From an uncultured Bacteroidota bacterium (lineage in GTDB: Bacteria > Bacteroidota > Bacteroidia > Chitinophagales > Chitinophagaceae): a stretch of DNA of 6,628 bases. The notes beneath the pieces were generated by a model. That model saw nothing but the letters and a program-made list of their open reading frames with translations. It was not told the origin of the DNA and ran no database searches. Made by a program: the position numbers and the translations under genes. Each line of letters starts with the position of its first letter. Position 1 is the first letter of the stretch. The stretch lies in the NCBI GenBank assembly GCA_903933995.1, contig CAIZMD010000330.1:1-6628 (forward strand), written 5' to 3'. Shown in pieces: positions 5,374 to 6,628 of the stretch.

Positions 5374-6326
5374 CCAAATTAGAACGCATTTTTGTTACAT
5401 CAAAACCTGTTAGCTATCTGATCAGGAAAAGCAAGGAAATTATCATCCCAGGCTTTCAAGGCATTCCATTATATGATGTGGTACAATTTTTTTTCATGCA
5501 GGTAAGAAGAATTGGACTCAATGATCGTGCTTCTGTAATTGCGTTTCACTTAATCATGGCCATTCCTGCAGCTTGTTTGTTTTTGTTTTCTTTGATCCCA
5601 TATTTACCAGGTTCTGAAGATTTTAAAAATGAATTGCTTTCCCTTACTAAGGATCTTACTCCTAATAAAAATACTTATTTACTCATAGCCGATTTCTTGA
5701 ATGACTATTTTGAAAAATCTCAAGGAGGACTAATTTCTTTTGGCTTTTTGTTGGTCATTTTCTACGCTTCTAATGCCATGATGGGGATTATCAGAACCTT
5801 TGACAAGTCTATCTTAGATGCCAAGACCTATTTCATGCACAAGCGTTGGAGGGCAATTAGATTAACCTTCATCTTAATTTTATTGGTTATTAGTGCAGTT
5901 TTCTTTTTAATGGGACACGATGCTATGGAATCCGTTTTAAAACGGTTGTTTGGTATGCGAAAACGGGTTCATTTGGGCTGGTGGGAAAATACCAGGTGGA
6001 TGGTTATTATCTTATTAATATTCCTTGGTATTTCATTGATTTACAAATTTGCCCCATCGGTAGAAAAGAGATGGAAGCTAATCTCTCCAGGTTCCTTGTT
6101 AGCTACCTTCCTTACATTAGCTACTACTATTGGATTTTCCTATTGGGTAAATCATTTTGGGCGCTACAATAAGGTGTATGGCTCCATTGGAACCATATTA
6201 GTTATCATGCTACTCATTGAATTGAATGCATTAATCTTATTAATTGGATTTGAATTGAATGTGAGTATTACCTATCTGCAAAAGAAAGTAACTGAGAGAA
6301 AAAAATTAGAACAGGAAAACCAATAA
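5370..6326 (+). CDS. YihY/BrkB-family inner-membrane protein
   Basis: This polytopic membrane protein has 318 residues and about six hydrophobic segments, near residues 54-78, 119-142, 163-182, 210-228, 243-262 and 272-300. Family marks include SPGSLLA (239-245) and YNKVYGSIGTILVIMLLIE (266-284) followed by GFELN. A charged, Lys/Glu-rich tail ends the protein. Members were once annotated as ribonuclease BN. That assignment is obsolete, and the function is still unsettled (BrkB was linked to serum resistance, and transport or envelope roles have been proposed). The start is TTG 5370, which overlaps the mltG stop in TTGA. An in-frame TAA at 5352-5354 lies upstream, no ATG lies between, and the first in-frame ATG (5496, residue 43) would remove the conserved segment PGFQGIPLYDVVQFF, so TTG is well supported. 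Tight coupling to mltG suggests joint expression and an envelope-related role. The stop codon directly abuts that of the convergent gene. Confidence 0.9.
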   Translation: MTKLERIFVTSKPVSYLIRKSKEIIIPGFQGIPLYDVVQFFFMQVRRIGLNDRASVIAFHLIMAIPAACLFLFSLIPYLPGSEDFKNELLSLTKDLTPNKNTYLLIADFLNDYFEKSQGGLISFGFLLVIFYASNAMMGIIRTFDKSILDAKTYFMHKRWRAIRLTFILILLVISAVFFLMGHDAMESVLKRLFGMRKRVHLGWWENTRWMVIILLIFLGISLIYKFAPSVEKRWKLISPGSLLATFLTLATTIGFSYWVNHFGRYNKVYGSIGTILVIMLLIELNALILLIGFELNVSITYLQKKVTERKKLEQENQ

Positions 6327-6628
6327 TTATTTGCGCTTCAATTGTCTTAGATCCTTGAATCTGAACTTTTCTTTTTTCTTACTCCATACAGCTACTATAG
6401 CTTCTTCCCTTTGAACCGATACGCTTTTTTGATGATAGTGTCCGGCTTCATTTTTTTGCCTATACGCTTCATAAATACTAATGGCACAGGCTACAGAAAT
6501 ATTCAGGCTTTGGATCATACCAACTTGCGGAATAATAAAATTCCCATCTGCTACCTGACGCATTTCTTCACTAACACCATCGTGTTCGTTACCAAAGACC
6601 AATGCTACGGAGCTAGCCGCAAAATCAA
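6327..6628 (-). CDS. TrmH/SpoU-family RNA 2'-O-methyltransferase (5'-truncated by window edge)
   Basis: This is the C-terminal part of a SPOUT-class enzyme that methylates a ribose 2'-OH in tRNA or rRNA using S-adenosylmethionine. Read on the minus strand, the frame is open from the window edge and gives 99 visible residues beginning DFAASSVA, then the knot motif LVFGNEHDGVS (9-19) and motif 3 IPQVGMIQSLNISVA (about 32-46), which form the SAM-binding trefoil knot. A TTG at 6602 is an internal codon and not the start, because conserved sequence continues upstream of it. The catalytic-arginine region and the N-terminus lie beyond the window. The segment YEAYRQKNEAGHY resembles TrmH (Gm18 of tRNA) more than RlmB, but the specificity is not certain from this fragment. 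The C-terminal tail of about 30 residues is rich in Lys, Arg and Glu, suiting RNA contact. Its stop (6329-6327) touches the yihY stop with no intergenic base. Confidence 0.88.
   Translation of the reverse strand, partial: DFAASSVALVFGNEHDGVSEEMRQVADGNFIIPQVGMIQSLNISVACAISIYEAYRQKNEAGHYHQKSVSVQREEAIVAVWSKKKEKFRFKDLRQLKRK

Noticed and set aside
1..6628. Mobile elements, CRISPR arrays, tRNA/rRNA genes, toxin-antitoxin or defence modules
   Set aside because: None is visible. All sizeable open frames on either strand outside the named genes are shadows of those genes and lack recognisable motifs.

Overview
The window is a stretch of conserved chromosomal core genes from a Bacteroidota bacterium, most likely of the Chitinophagia/Chitinophagaceae type. 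The grounds are the gene order (miaB, sensorless sigma-54 activator, lptE lipoprotein, conserved TPR-like hypothetical, secG), the Bacteroidota look of the individual proteins, and the near absence of Shine-Dalgarno sequences ahead of starts. The genus cannot be fixed from this sequence alone.

Layout. Positions 1-843 hold the 3' part of miaB (tRNA methylthiotransferase), cut by the window edge just after its iron-sulfur cysteines. A small GNRA-loop hairpin lies in the 34-nt gap before a sigma-54 activator (878-2155) that has an AAA+ core and a Fis-type DNA-binding domain but no N-terminal sensor. Next come the LPS-assembly lipoprotein LptE (2181-2705), an uncharacterised 400-residue protein with an acidic, low-complexity middle and a TPR-like C-terminus (2727-3929), and secG (3926-4273), which overlaps it by ATGA. 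A strong intrinsic terminator (4295-4323) ends this five-gene run. The second block starts only 15 nt later: mltG (4339-5373) and a YihY/BrkB-family membrane protein (5370-6326), joined by a TTGA overlap in which TTG is the start. A TrmH/SpoU-type RNA 2'-O-methyltransferase gene comes in from the right on the minus strand (6327-6628, 5' end outside the window), and its stop codon abuts the yihY stop with no gap.

How the genes fit together. Apart from the two RNA-modification enzymes at the edges, the theme is the cell envelope: LPS delivery to the outer membrane (LptE), protein export (SecG), peptidoglycan chain-length control (MltG) and an inner-membrane protein of unclear role (YihY). The sigma-54 activator in the middle is a candidate envelope regulator, but its targets cannot be read from this window.

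I see no mobile element, CRISPR array, tRNA/rRNA gene, phage gene or defence island. No intergenic stretch exceeds about 70 nt. I found no evidence for a new multi-gene system. The points most worth following are the sensorless activator embedded in the envelope operon, the unknown protein translationally coupled to SecG, and the terminator set almost against mltG.
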